Below, piece after piece: positions 48,541 through 57,210 of a stretch of 64,000 bases of DNA. The notes under the pieces are model-generated. The model searched no databases, was not told where the DNA came from, and saw only the letters and a list, made by a program, of their open reading frames with translations. Made by a program: the position numbers and the translations under genes. The DNA lies in contig NZ_PYWB01000004.1 in the NCBI RefSeq assembly GCF_003056345.1, positions 1 to 64,000 on the forward strand, read 5' to 3'. Within the stretch, counting starts at the first letter, position 1; every line of letters begins with the position of its first letter. The stretch comes from Devosia submarina. GTDB taxonomy: Bacteria; Pseudomonadota; Alphaproteobacteria; Rhizobiales; Devosiaceae.

Positions 48541-49170
48541 ATGCCCAATCGCCGGCAAGTCGCGCTTGTGCTGCATGCTCTTGCCTGCATTGCCGGCCTT
48601 GCCGTTGCGACACCGCATCTGACCCGGGCCTTCGGCGCTGCCGCAGGCCCCATCTTTGCCCTCCTGCTGCAGGCCTTGCTGTTTTGCCTGCCGGTGATTG
48701 CCTTTCATGTCTGGCGTGGACGGGGCGCGCTGTTCAGCGAGCGCCTTCATTGGCGCCAATGGTGGATCGTCCTGGCGCTGCTCGGGCAATTGGGGTTGGT
48801 CACGCTGCTTCTTTTTGTGCCCAACACAGCTGTTCTGACCACCCAAAGCGCCATGCTGGCGGCCATGATCGCCCTGCTTGTGGCGCCCTTGGAGGAGATC
48901 GCCTGGCGCGGCGGCTTTCTTCGCGTCTTCCCCCAACAGCCGCCTATTGGCCTGTGGTTGGGCTGGCTCCTTTGTAGCGCGGCTCAGCTTCCCGTTCTTT
49001 ATGCCACAGGAGCAGACTGGCCTTTTCTGGCCAGCGTGATGGCGGTGCTGACGCTCTTCTGGAGCGCCCTCGCCTGGCGCACGGGTTCGGTATTCTGGAC
49101 CGCCATTGCCCATACGCTTACCGATATCCTGCTGCTCTGGCTTTTGCTGGATCGGAACGCTTTAGGCTAA
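48541..49170 (+). CDS. CPBP intramembrane metalloprotease family protein
   Basis: This 209-residue membrane protein has six or more hydrophobic segments. The first conserved motif is EExxxR in APLEEIAWRGGFLRVF, and the second is a later His in WTAIAHTLTDILLL, as expected of the CPBP (Abi/CAAX-like) glutamic protease family. Family members process peptides or take part in self-immunity; the role here is unknown. It begins seven bases after the RidA-like stop. The leuB gene follows after 75 bases. Confidence 0.82.
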   Translation: MPNRRQVALVLHALACIAGLAVATPHLTRAFGAAAGPIFALLLQALLFCLPVIAFHVWRGRGALFSERLHWRQWWIVLALLGQLGLVTLLLFVPNTAVLTTQSAMLAAMIALLVAPLEEIAWRGGFLRVFPQQPPIGLWLGWLLCSAAQLPVLYATGADWPFLASVMAVLTLFWSALAWRTGSVFWTAIAHTLTDILLLWLLLDRNALG

Positions 49171-49245
49171 AGCCGGCTTGCGCAGCGCGGCAAGTTGGAG
49201 CTATGTGCCGCTCCAGGCGTAACCAGCAGTACGGCAAGGATCCCC

Positions 49246-50346
49246 ATGGCCACCCATTCCCTGTTTCTTCTTCCCGGCGACGGCATCGGCACCGAAATCA
49301 TGGTCGAGGTGGAAAAGCTGATCCGGTGGACCAATTCCGAACAGCTGACCGATTTTTCGACCGATACGGGCCTGGCCGGCGGTTCGGCCTATGACAAGCA
49401 CCAGGTTGCGATCACCGACGAGGATGTGGCCAAGGCCAAGGCCGCCGATGCGGTGATCTTTGGTGCCGTGGGCGGTCCGAAGTGGGACAATGTTCCCTAT
49501 GAGCACCGCCCCGAAGCCGCGCTCCTGCGCCTGCGCAAGGAACTGGCTGTGTTTGCAAACCTGCGCCCCGCCATCTGCTATCCCGCGCTTGCCGACGCCT
49601 CTTCGCTCAAACGCGAACTGGTGGAAGGCCTTGATATCCTCATCGTGCGCGAACTGACGGGCGGCGTTTATTTCGGCGAGCCCAAGACGATCACGGATCT
49701 CGAAAACGGCGAAAAGCGCGCCATCGATACCCAGGTCTACGAGACCTATGAAATCGACCGCATTGCCCGTGTAGCCTTCGACCTCGCGCGCACCCGCAAC
49801 AACAAGGTGCATTCGGCCGACAAGAAAAATGTGATGAAGTCGGGCGTGCTCTGGGACGAAGTGGTCAAGGGGGTCGGCAAGGACTATCCGGACGTGGAAC
49901 TGCACCATATCCTCGCCGACAACGCCGCCATGCAGCTGGTGCGCAACCCCAAGCAGTTCGACGTGATGGTCACCGATAATTTGTTCGGCGATATCCTGTC
50001 CGACGTTGCGGCCATGCTGACGGGATCGCTCGGTATGCTCCCATCGGCGTCGCTCGGCGCGCCCGATCCGGTAACGGGCAAGCGCAAGGCGTTCTATGAG
50101 CCCGTGCATGGCTCGGCACCTGACATTGCAGGCCAAGGCATTGCCAATCCGATTGCGATGATCGCGAGCGTGGCAATGGCCCTGCGCTATTCGTTTGGGA
50201 TGATCGAGCTCGCGACCAATATCGAGAACGCCATCTCGGCTGTGCTGAGCGAAGGGCTGCGCACGAGCGATATCGCGCAGGACAATCGCCGCACGGTGGG
50301 CACGGAAGAAATGGGCGCGGCGATCTTGGCGAAGTTGAAGGCGTAA
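49246..50346 (+). CDS. leuB: 3-isopropylmalate dehydrogenase
   Basis: LeuB oxidatively decarboxylates 3-isopropylmalate, the penultimate stage of leucine synthesis. The ATG at 49246 (AAGGA upstream) gives 366 residues beginning [20 protein letters not shown]. The NAD and substrate sites show [17 protein letters not shown] and [17 protein letters not shown]. The metal and NAD region reads [20 protein letters not shown], followed by [18 protein letters not shown]. The frame upstream to 49195 is not supported. It is the last gene of the leuD group and converges on rpsP. Confidence 0.97.
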   Translation: MATHSLFLLPGDGIGTEIMVEVEKLIRWTNSEQLTDFSTDTGLAGGSAYDKHQVAITDEDVAKAKAADAVIFGAVGGPKWDNVPYEHRPEAALLRLRKELAVFANLRPAICYPALADASSLKRELVEGLDILIVRELTGGVYFGEPKTITDLENGEKRAIDTQVYETYEIDRIARVAFDLARTRNNKVHSADKKNVMKSGVLWDEVVKGVGKDYPDVELHHILADNAAMQLVRNPKQFDVMVTDNLFGDILSDVAAMLTGSLGMLPSASLGAPDPVTGKRKAFYEPVHGSAPDIAGQGIANPIAMIASVAMALRYSFGMIELATNIENAISAVLSEGLRTSDIAQDNRRTVGTEEMGAAILAKLKA

Positions 50347-50365
50347 GCGAAATTTGGCAGTTGGC

Positions 50366-50538
50366 ACCTCCCCCTTGCGCGGCTTGGGAGCGACCTGAAA
50401 GGCAAGTAGCTCCTGTGGAGCTATCTGAGCGGACAAGGCCCTGAGAGCTATGCCTTCGGCTTGATCAACGGTGGGAACTGTTCCTGATATCCGCGCTCTC
50501 GCACCCCCTCCCGCCCTCCCCCCTCTAGGGGGAGGTGC
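50366..50538. repeat. Palindromic repeats, family C, after leuB
   Basis: A partial element (CACCTCCCCCTTGCGCGGC) near 50367 is followed at 50482-50538 by a full copy with the CTGATATCCGCGCTCTCG flank and a CCTCCCCCCTCTAGGGGGAGG hairpin. The two copies are in opposite orientation. Confidence 0.65.
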
Positions 50539-50570
50539 CGCATTGAGTATGTGGCACAGCACGGTTCCCA

Positions 50571-50708
50571 CCCACAATGTCACTCCGGCCTTGAGCCGGG
50601 GCCCAGCTCGAGATTGCGCCACAGCCGCAAGGTGGTTTGAACAGCCATGCCGTCCAGACAAAAAATCTCAGGATGGATCCCGGCTCAAGGCCGGGATGAC
50701 ATTGTGGG
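50571..50708. repeat. Long inverted repeat, family B
   Basis: The ends are inverted copies of about 30 bases: CCCACAATGTCACTCCGGCC at the left and GGCCGGGATGACATTGTGGG at the right. About 75 bases lie between them. This is the longest and most regular family B element seen. It sits between leuB and the rpsP terminator. Confidence 0.8.
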
Positions 50709-50732
50709 TGTGGCCGGCCCTGTGACAACAAA

Positions 50733-50761
50733 AAAGCCCCGGCGCGGTGCACCGGGGCTTT
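50733..50761 (-). terminator. Rho-independent terminator of ffh-rpsP
   Basis: On the minus strand a ten-base stem (AAAGCCCCGG with CCGGGGCTTT) is followed by TTTTTGTTGT. It lies 22 bases after the rpsP stop, so the transcript ends here and does not include rimM. Confidence 0.9.
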
Positions 50762-50782
50762 CATATTCACGCGGCCAAGAGA

Positions 50783-51157
50783 TTACTCGGCAGCAGCTTC
50801 CTCGGCCGGGGCGTTGGCAGCGGCTTCGCGGGCAGCGCGTTCTTCGGCGCGCTGGGTGGCCTTTTCGCCGGGCTTGCCCTTGTTGGGGTTGTTGCGAGCT
50901 TCGCGCTTGGTGAGGCCAGCGGCATCAAGGAAGCGCAGCACGCGGTCGGTCGGCTGGGCGCCGACCTGGAGCCAGTGGCTGGCGCGTTCGGTGTTCAGCA
51001 CGACGCGGTTCTCGGCATCCTTGGCCAGGAGCGGGTTGAACGTGCCCAGCTTTTCGATGAAGCGGCCATCGCGGGGCGAGCGGGCGTCGGCAACAACGAT
51101 GTGGTAGAATGGGCGCTTCTTGGTGCCGCCACGGGCCAGACGGAGCTTGAGGGACAT
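50783..51157 (-). CDS. rpsP: 30S ribosomal protein S16
   Basis: S16 helps 16S rRNA fold in 30S assembly. The chosen ATG gives 124 residues starting [20 protein letters not shown], the family's exact N-terminus. It continues [20 protein letters not shown] and ends with an Ala/Glu-rich tail of about 30 residues that short S16 proteins lack. The ORF runs open upstream into the ffh gap. It lies 31 bases after ffh on the same strand. The usual partners rimM, trmD and rplS are not found downstream; a terminator follows. Confidence 0.97.
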   Translation of the reverse strand: MSLKLRLARGGTKKRPFYHIVVADARSPRDGRFIEKLGTFNPLLAKDAENRVVLNTERASHWLQVGAQPTDRVLRFLDAAGLTKREARNNPNKGKPGEKATQRAEERAAREAAANAPAEEAAAE

Positions 51158-51188
51158 GGGTAAAAATCCTTGAGTTTGGTTGAAAGGC

Positions 51189-52772
51189 TTACTTTTTCTT
51201 GCCCAGGCCGGGAAGGCCGGGGAAACGGGGCGCTCCACCCAGGCCTGGCAGACCCGAGCCGGAGGATTTGAGCAGCGCGCCGACATCGGTCGGCAGCTTT
51301 TGGGTGAGTTGCGGGGTCGGCGCCGATGGCAGGCCCTTGAGCGAAGCGGGGTCGATCCCGGCCTGGCGCGCCATCTGCTCGAGCTGGGCCGGATCCATTT
51401 TGCTCAGGTCCGGCATGCCGCCGAGCATATTGCCCATCTTGCCGCCGAACATGCCGCCCAGCGCGCCCATCCCACCCTTGCCGACCTTTTTCATCATGTC
51501 GGCCATCTGGCGGTGCTGCTTGGCAAGCTTGTTGATTTCCGAGACTTCCACGCCCGCGCCAGCCGCAATGCGCTTGCGGCGGGAAGCGTTCAAGAGGTCC
51601 GGATCGGCGCGTTCCTTCTTCGTCATCGAGTTGATGATGGCGATCTGCCGATCAAACACCTTCTCGTCGATATTGGCGCCTGCCATGGCTTTCTTCATCT
51701 GCCCGGCGCCGGGCATCATGGCCATGAGGCCACCCATGCCGCCCATCTTTTTCATCTGGATGAGCTGATTGCGCAGATCGTCGAGGTCAAAGGAGCCCTT
51801 CTTGAGCTTCTTGGCCATCTTCTGGGCGTCTTCGGCCGAAACATGCTCGGCCGCTTTTTCCACGAGCGAAACAATGTCGCCCATGCCGAGAATTCGGTCG
51901 GCGATGCGGCTAGGATGGAAATCCTCCAGCGCATCCATCTTTTCGCCGACGCCGATCAGCTTGATCGGCTTACCCGTGGCCGCACGCATCGAGAGCGCCG
52001 CACCGCCGCGACCATCGCCATCGACGCGCGTCATCACGATGCCGGTGACATCGAGCCGCGTATCGAACGAGCGCGCGACATTGATCGCGTCCTGGCCGGT
52101 CAGGGCATCCACCACGAGGAGGATCTCGTGCGGCTTGGTTGCCGACTTGATCTCGGTGGTTTCAACCATCAGTTCTTCGTCGATATGCGTGCGGCCCGCC
52201 GTATCGAGGATCAGCACGTCATAGCCGCCCAAACGGCCCTCGCGCTCGGCGCGGCGGGCAATCTGCACCGGCGTTTCGGTAGGGACGATCGGCAGCGTAT
52301 CGACGCCCACCTGTTCGCCCAGCACGCGCAACTGCTCCATGGCCGCAGGGCGGCGCGTATCGAGCGAAGCGAGAAGGACCTTCTTTTTCTGCCGGTCCTT
52401 GAGGCGCTTGGCGATCTTTGCGGTCGTCGTGGTCTTGCCCGAGCCCTGCAGGCCTACCATCAGCAAGGTGACGGGCGCTGGCGCATTGAGGTCGATGGCC
52501 ACGGCACTGTCGCCCAGAACACCGACCAATTCGTCATGAACGATCTTGACGACCTGCTGGCCCGGCGTCACCGAGCGGGTGACTTCAACGCCCACCGCGC
52601 GGTCGCGCACCTGCTCGACAAAGGCGCGCACCACTTCAAGCGAAACGTCGGCCTCGATCAGCGCGCGGCGAATTTCGCGCAGCGCCACATCGACGTCCGC
52701 GGCGCTCAGGGCACCACGGCCACGCAGGCCATCAAAGATCTTGCCAAGCCGGTCGCTTAAGCTCTCAAACAT
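51189..52772 (-). CDS. ffh: Signal recognition particle protein
   Basis: Ffh binds signal sequences and, with FtsY (at 58600), targets proteins to the membrane. The ATG at 52772 gives 527 residues starting [20 protein letters not shown]. The G domain has [15 protein letters not shown], then [15 protein letters not shown] and [14 protein letters not shown]. The methionine-rich M domain (about 300-430, with [20 protein letters not shown]) has several Met clusters for signal peptides. The frame continues 51 codons upstream without similarity. The 4.5S RNA gene was not found here. Confidence 0.97.
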   Translation of the reverse strand: MFESLSDRLGKIFDGLRGRGALSAADVDVALREIRRALIEADVSLEVVRAFVEQVRDRAVGVEVTRSVTPGQQVVKIVHDELVGVLGDSAVAIDLNAPAPVTLLMVGLQGSGKTTTTAKIAKRLKDRQKKKVLLASLDTRRPAAMEQLRVLGEQVGVDTLPIVPTETPVQIARRAEREGRLGGYDVLILDTAGRTHIDEELMVETTEIKSATKPHEILLVVDALTGQDAINVARSFDTRLDVTGIVMTRVDGDGRGGAALSMRAATGKPIKLIGVGEKMDALEDFHPSRIADRILGMGDIVSLVEKAAEHVSAEDAQKMAKKLKKGSFDLDDLRNQLIQMKKMGGMGGLMAMMPGAGQMKKAMAGANIDEKVFDRQIAIINSMTKKERADPDLLNASRRKRIAAGAGVEVSEINKLAKQHRQMADMMKKVGKGGMGALGGMFGGKMGNMLGGMPDLSKMDPAQLEQMARQAGIDPASLKGLPSAPTPQLTQKLPTDVGALLKSSGSGLPGLGGAPRFPGLPGLGKKK

Positions 52773-53092
52773 TCTTTTTCCTTCTCGCTCACGGGCCGCG
52801 CCGCTCTTCGACCGACGCGCTAAAGCCGCGCTGGTCGCTTCGCTGGTCCTCCGCGGGGGCGGCAAACGGTTGCCGAGGTCCTCGCTTCGCTCGTCCAGTG
52901 AGCCATATGGTATCCACCAAGGCAAACGCCAAACCCACCCGCGGGCGCAACGCGCTGGCGGATGGTGACCTCCGGGATCGGTTTATACCCTGTGGGGTCC
53001 CGGTCGGCTTTCAGGTGCTTGGGCCTGATGAATAGCGTGCCGTTTAGGGGAAAGTGGCGCCTGAGTCAAGAAACGTGCGGAGAAACGCCATT
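52773..53092. other. Intergenic region upstream of ffh
   Basis: No gene is apparent on either strand. The segment has direct repeats of the form GAGCGAAGCGAGGA around 52850-52900, a long hairpin at 52935-52965, and an inverted segment around 52973-53002 (CGGGATC with GGGTCCCG). The conserved SRP RNA tetraloop region is not present, so this is not ffs. The ffh promoter should lie here. Confidence 0.5.
52935..52965 (-). terminator. Imperfect GC-rich hairpin, possible terminator
   Basis: CCACCCGC pairs with GCGGATGG (one mismatch), and inside it GCGC pairs with GCGC around AAC. On the minus strand it is followed by GTTTGGCGTTTG, which is moderately T-rich. It lies downstream of the methyltransferase gene and upstream of ffh. 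Confidence 0.35.
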
Positions 53093-53599
53093 TCAGGGGA
53101 GGCTTGCCCGGACAATCGCCATCTCACGTGGTGCCGGCAATTGGTGCGCGGCAAACCCGGCGTCGCTCAAAAGGCGCAGCGATTGGCTGGCAAAAAGCGC
53201 AGCCTTGCCGCTGCCGGCTGGAGCCTCCATCAGGAGAACAATGCGTCCATCTGGTTGCAGCAGCGCCTTGAGCATGGCGGGCCAGCGATCAGCGAAGCGC
53301 AAATTGACGTCCAGATTGACGGCAAGGATGGCGTCAAACCGCCGTGAACCGAATTGGGCATTTTCCAGCGTTTGGGCGCAGGTAAAAAGGCGCGGGTCCT
53401 GGATGCTGGCGCGGACGGCGTCGATCATTTTGGTTGAGCGGTCCAAGGCGGTTATGGTGCCGCTGGTCAGCCGCTCCAGCACGAGGCGCACGGCAAGGCC
53501 GTGCCCGCATCCGATCTCGAGTACATGCTCATGGCCAACCAAGCCTAGCGCCGCGACTGCGCGTTCGTGACGAGATATTCCCCTGCCCATTTCCTTCAT
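53093..53599 (-). CDS. Class I SAM-dependent methyltransferase
   Basis: This 168-residue protein is a compact class I methyltransferase. Motif I is VLEIGCGHGLAVRLVLE, followed by ITALDRSTKMIDAVRAS as the acidic loop. The post-I region has FDAILAVNLDVN and LQPDGRIVLLMEAP. It has no extra domain to point at a substrate. AAAGG precedes the ATG. It lies on the minus strand upstream of ffh, separated by 320 bases. Confidence 0.82.
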   Translation of the reverse strand: MKEMGRGISRHERAVAALGLVGHEHVLEIGCGHGLAVRLVLERLTSGTITALDRSTKMIDAVRASIQDPRLFTCAQTLENAQFGSRRFDAILAVNLDVNLRFADRWPAMLKALLQPDGRIVLLMEAPAGSGKAALFASQSLRLLSDAGFAAHQLPAPREMAIVRASLP

Positions 53600-53678
53600 C
53601 CTTTGGCATGCCCATTAACGAAATCGCGCGCTTTGTTTTCTAGAGTGGACCCACCGTCCCGAACCAAGATGTCGCTCC

Positions 53679-54872
53679 ATGTCGGATGTCTCCGAAATTC
53701 AGCCTCGCTCAGTCTCGCCAGCATTGGCTGCTGCGCCACTAGGGGTCGAGATCTTCGATACGCTCCAGGGGGCCGAAGCGATCTGGCGCAGCCTTGAGGA
53801 GCGCGCCGTTGCAACGCCCTATCAGCGTTTCGACTGGATCAACGCCCTGCTGGCGGCAGGGGCGGAAAAAAACAGCCGCGTCCTTGTGGCGGTGATCACG
53901 AGAAACGAGCGCCCGGTGGCGCTCCTGCCCCTTGGCCTGCGCAAGCATCGTGGGTTAACCGAAGCCCATATGCTGGGCGCCGAGCAATCCAATGCCGATT
54001 GGCTGATTGCCGAGCCGGGCTTTAGCCCGAGCAAAGCCGAACTGCACCGGATTTTCGCCCTGGTCAGCCAGGCAGCAGGTGGCATCGACCTTCTGTCACT
54101 GTCCAATCTTCCCCAAACCTGGCAGGGGCACGACAATCCCCTGCTTGTTCTCGATCATGCGCCGGCGCCATCCAATCTTTATACGGCCGTGATCGGCCCG
54201 ACGCCGGTGCCCTATATCGATCACCGGCTCAGCACCAAGCGGCGCAGCAACATCAACCGCGGGCGGCGGCGGCTGGCCGAGCAGCATGGCGAAGTGCGGA
54301 TGGTGCATGTGCGGGACGATCAGATGCTCGCACAGGTCCACCAGGCGTTTCTGGATCAGCGCGGCGCCCGTTTTGCAGAAATGGGCATAAGCAACATGTT
54401 CGCACAGGCCCCCTTTTACCAGCTGTTCCGCGATCTTACCCGCGCGGGCTTCGGGAGCGAGCGCCCAACCCTGTGTCTTCACGCGCTTTATGCCGGTGAC
54501 GAGATCGTGGCCACCAGCTGGGGGCTGCAGTCGAGCACGCATTATTCGCAATACATCAACTCGACCACCTCGGGAGCGGCGGCACGCTATAGCCTCATGG
54601 GCATTCTGATCAGTGAGCTCATGGATGCGCTGACCGTTCAGGGCATCACGACCTTTGACATGGGCCTGGGCGATTTCGACTACAAAACCGAATGGACCAA
54701 GTCAGAGCCTGTGTTCAACAGCGTCCTGCCACTGACGCTCAAGGGACGCATTGCTGCCCGAGCCAGGACGCAGCTGAGTGCCGGCAAGCGCCTGATCAAG
54801 CAAACCCCGGCCCTGTGGCAGACGGCCCAGCATATCCGCCGCGCGCTGTTCAAGCTGCGAAACCGGCACTAG
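53679..54872 (+). CDS. GNAT-fold (CelD/BioF2-like) acetyltransferase
   Basis: This 397-residue protein belongs to the BioF2-like GNAT group also called CelD, found near cellulose or exopolysaccharide genes in other bacteria. It has TPYQRFDWINALLAAGAEKN near the N-terminus and the central STKRRSNINRGRRRLAE helix. The C-terminal half carries YAGDEIVATSWGLQSS and FDMGLGDFDYKTEWTK, the family's closing motif. The reaction is not known for most members. It is convergent with a relative at 54880, with a seven-base gap between their stops. Confidence 0.83.
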   Translation: MSDVSEIQPRSVSPALAAAPLGVEIFDTLQGAEAIWRSLEERAVATPYQRFDWINALLAAGAEKNSRVLVAVITRNERPVALLPLGLRKHRGLTEAHMLGAEQSNADWLIAEPGFSPSKAELHRIFALVSQAAGGIDLLSLSNLPQTWQGHDNPLLVLDHAPAPSNLYTAVIGPTPVPYIDHRLSTKRRSNINRGRRRLAEQHGEVRMVHVRDDQMLAQVHQAFLDQRGARFAEMGISNMFAQAPFYQLFRDLTRAGFGSERPTLCLHALYAGDEIVATSWGLQSSTHYSQYINSTTSGAAARYSLMGILISELMDALTVQGITTFDMGLGDFDYKTEWTKSEPVFNSVLPLTLKGRIAARARTQLSAGKRLIKQTPALWQTAQHIRRALFKLRNRH

Positions 54873-54879
54873 CGCCTGA

Positions 54880-56094
54880 TTACTTCGTGCCCGAAGCCTT
54901 TGTAGCGGCGGGCCGAGTGCGCCGGGCGTTCCATTGCGCCTGCCATGACTTGACCTTGCCTTTGAGCGCCTTACGCCCTTCATAAAGGACGGCAAGCAGC
55001 TTGACCTGCCACTGGCGCCGGCCAACCAGCACCGTACCCATCGCCTTGCGATTGTTGAAGAAGTTGAGGGCCGAATGGCCTTCGGCGGTGGAGGCCGAGT
55101 CAATCGCGTCCAGCCCGTCGGAATTGTAGAATTCCTGCAGCAGCAGATATTCCAGCGCCATGCCCGGCCCAAGCTTCTTGAAGCTTTCGTCATAGGCGAT
55201 CTTGGGCGTGAAGGCGGTCCGGCCAGTGCGGATCGCGAGCTTCATGGCAATGGGCTTGCCCTCGAACAGGAGACTATCAAGAGCGCTAAAGCCGGGGCGG
55301 TAGGCCGCCCGGGCGAATGCGGTGTCTTTCGCGTGCGACAGGAAGGAGGTTCCCTGCGCCCCCTTCCAGCCGGAATGCTCCAGCTGGAGGAAATCTTCGA
55401 GACGCTGGGCAAATTGAGGACCATCCTGCACATGTTCAAGCGAGAAGGAGCCGGCTTCGCCCAGCCGACGCATTGTGCGGCGGACATCGTGCAAGCGGCT
55501 CTTGGAGAGCACCTCCTGTAGATGCGCCTCGAAACCATCCGGAAGCCGGGAAAGATGCGCCCGTTCATAGGGAACAACGACCTGCCAGTGAAGCCCCCGG
55601 GCTTGCGCCGCCTGCCGCATCATCTCTGCAAGCGGTGAGGCGGTATCGAAATCGGCAAAACTCCAGATCGCCGGCAGCTTGCCTTTGCTTAAGCCATTCA
55701 CCCAGGCCTCGATCACCTGCTCGGCATGGTCGCGATGCACCAGGGGTGTGCCGCTAAACTGGTAGATATTGGCCAGGCTATTAGCCACGGGAAAGGGCGA
55801 AGGAACAATGGAGCGGGGCTGGGTGAGAAAGAGGCCCACCATTTGCCCTGAAGCCGTGGTGAAGCTATAGCCGCGCACCTTTTTACCCTGGTCCATGTTA
55901 TCAAGGCCAGCCAGGACGTGACCGCGGTCATAGAATGGATTTTCGACCAGCGCCGCCGCAGCGAGGTCACCCCACTCCTTTGCCCCAATTGCACGAAGCC
56001 CTGCCACATCGAATTGGCGAAAGGTGAGTTGCTCCAGCTTGGAAGCAGAAATGGTCGCTGTTTCGGTCAGATCAAATGCCATTGCGCTCGTCAT
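54880..56094 (-). CDS. GNAT-fold (CelD/FemAB-like) acetyltransferase, second copy
   Basis: This 404-residue protein of the same superfamily begins MTSAMAFDLTETATISASK and has the SKSRLHDVRRTMRRLGE helix in its middle. The C-terminal half reads KKLGPGMALEYLLLQEF and IDSASTAEGHSALNFFNNRK, close to the family's closing motif. The chosen ATG has AGGGA upstream; an in-frame ATG 12 bases later is possible. The open frame runs much further upstream (to 57231), across dapF on the other strand, and is not real. It is only distantly similar to its convergent neighbour. Confidence 0.8.
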   Translation of the reverse strand: MTSAMAFDLTETATISASKLEQLTFRQFDVAGLRAIGAKEWGDLAAAALVENPFYDRGHVLAGLDNMDQGKKVRGYSFTTASGQMVGLFLTQPRSIVPSPFPVANSLANIYQFSGTPLVHRDHAEQVIEAWVNGLSKGKLPAIWSFADFDTASPLAEMMRQAAQARGLHWQVVVPYERAHLSRLPDGFEAHLQEVLSKSRLHDVRRTMRRLGEAGSFSLEHVQDGPQFAQRLEDFLQLEHSGWKGAQGTSFLSHAKDTAFARAAYRPGFSALDSLLFEGKPIAMKLAIRTGRTAFTPKIAYDESFKKLGPGMALEYLLLQEFYNSDGLDAIDSASTAEGHSALNFFNNRKAMGTVLVGRRQWQVKLLAVLYEGRKALKGKVKSWQAQWNARRTRPAATKASGTK

Positions 56095-56334
56095 AATCCC
56101 TGCCCATTCACTTGCTTGACTATTGAATACAGGACTTTGCCCCGCGACGAGCTTGCAACCATGTCTTCTGGTTAAAAGCGGCTGAACCCAATACTGTGCT
56201 GGAGACAATCTTGCTTGCGGCTGCCCCGCAAAGGCGTGATCTCGCCCCGTGCTGGTATTTTCCGTCGCGTTCCGCCATATAGGGCCAATGGCCGGCCTGA
56301 CCGGCTCTTGGCAATCGAAGCGGCGAACCGGCAA

Positions 56335-57210
56335 GTGAGCAGTGTCCCCTTTCTCAAGATGAACGGTCTGGGCAACCAGATCATCGTGGTCGACATGCGC
56401 GGCCGAACCGATCGCGTCAGCTCGGCCGCCGCAATCGCGATCAATGCGGCCCAGCCAACCAAGTTCGACCAGATCATGGCCATCCATGATTCCAGGACGC
56501 CGGGTACGGCCAATTTCATCGAGATCATCAATTCCGATGGCTCGCGTGCCCAGGCCTGCGGCAATGGCATGCGCTGCGTCACGCAATTTCTGGCGTCTCA
56601 GGGCGACGAGAGGGCATTTACCTTCGAGACGGTCGCGGGCATCCTGTTCGGCAGGGTCGAGGAAGACGGATTGATCACCGTCGACATGGGCACGCCAAAA
56701 TTCGCCTGGTACGATATCCCCCTGGCCGAGGAATTCGCCGATACAAGGCAGATCGAGCTGCAGATCGGGCCGATCGACGCACCGGTGCTTCATTCGCCAT
56801 CGGTGGCATCCATGGGCAATCCCCATGCGACCTTCTGGGTCAACAATGATGTGTGGAGCTATGCGCTGGACCGGTTCGGGCCCATGCTGGAGAACCATCC
56901 GATATTCCCCGAGCGGGCCAATATCTCGCTGGCTCAGGTGCTGACGCCCGATCGCATGGTGCTGCGCACCTGGGAGCGCGGAGCGGGGCTGACCGAGGCC
57001 TGTGGCACCGCTGCTTGCGCCGCCGTGGTCAATGGCGCCCGCACCCGCCGCACAGCGCGCAAGGTGACCGTCACCCTGCCCGGCGGCGATCTCGTGATTG
57101 AATGGCGCCCTGACGACCATGTCACCCTTTCCGGCCCCTCGGAGCTGGAATGGACCGGCACGCTTGAGCCGCTTTCCGGCCTCTGGGCCCGCAACGAGGT
57201 TGCGGCCTGA
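56335..57210 (+). CDS. dapF: Diaminopimelate epimerase
   Basis: DapF converts LL- to meso-diaminopimelate for lysine and peptidoglycan. The two catalytic cysteines are in [12 protein letters not shown] and [14 protein letters not shown]. The start region reads [19 protein letters not shown], which differs from the usual GLGNDF in having Gln-Ile. The frame is open from 56215; a GTG at 56335 begins [11 protein letters not shown] and gives 291 residues, close to the family's usual length. A TTG at 56308 is a second candidate. Its stop overlaps the mtaB start. dapF-mtaB-ftsY is the common order in Hyphomicrobiales. Confidence 0.93.
   Translation: MSSVPFLKMNGLGNQIIVVDMRGRTDRVSSAAAIAINAAQPTKFDQIMAIHDSRTPGTANFIEIINSDGSRAQACGNGMRCVTQFLASQGDERAFTFETVAGILFGRVEEDGLITVDMGTPKFAWYDIPLAEEFADTRQIELQIGPIDAPVLHSPSVASMGNPHATFWVNNDVWSYALDRFGPMLENHPIFPERANISLAQVLTPDRMVLRTWERGAGLTEACGTAACAAVVNGARTRRTARKVTVTLPGGDLVIEWRPDDHVTLSGPSELEWTGTLEPLSGLWARNEVAA

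Noticed and set aside
47419..49113. A 564-residue minus-strand open frame
   Set aside because: It spans four plus-strand genes (leuD, GNAT, RidA-like, CPBP) and has no recognisable fold.
51180..52760. A 526-residue plus-strand open frame
   Set aside because: Antisense of ffh; low-complexity translation with many His and Arg.
52773..53092. SRP RNA gene (ffs) near ffh
   Set aside because: The conserved GGAAGGAAGCAGC-type region of 4.5S RNA is absent on both strands.
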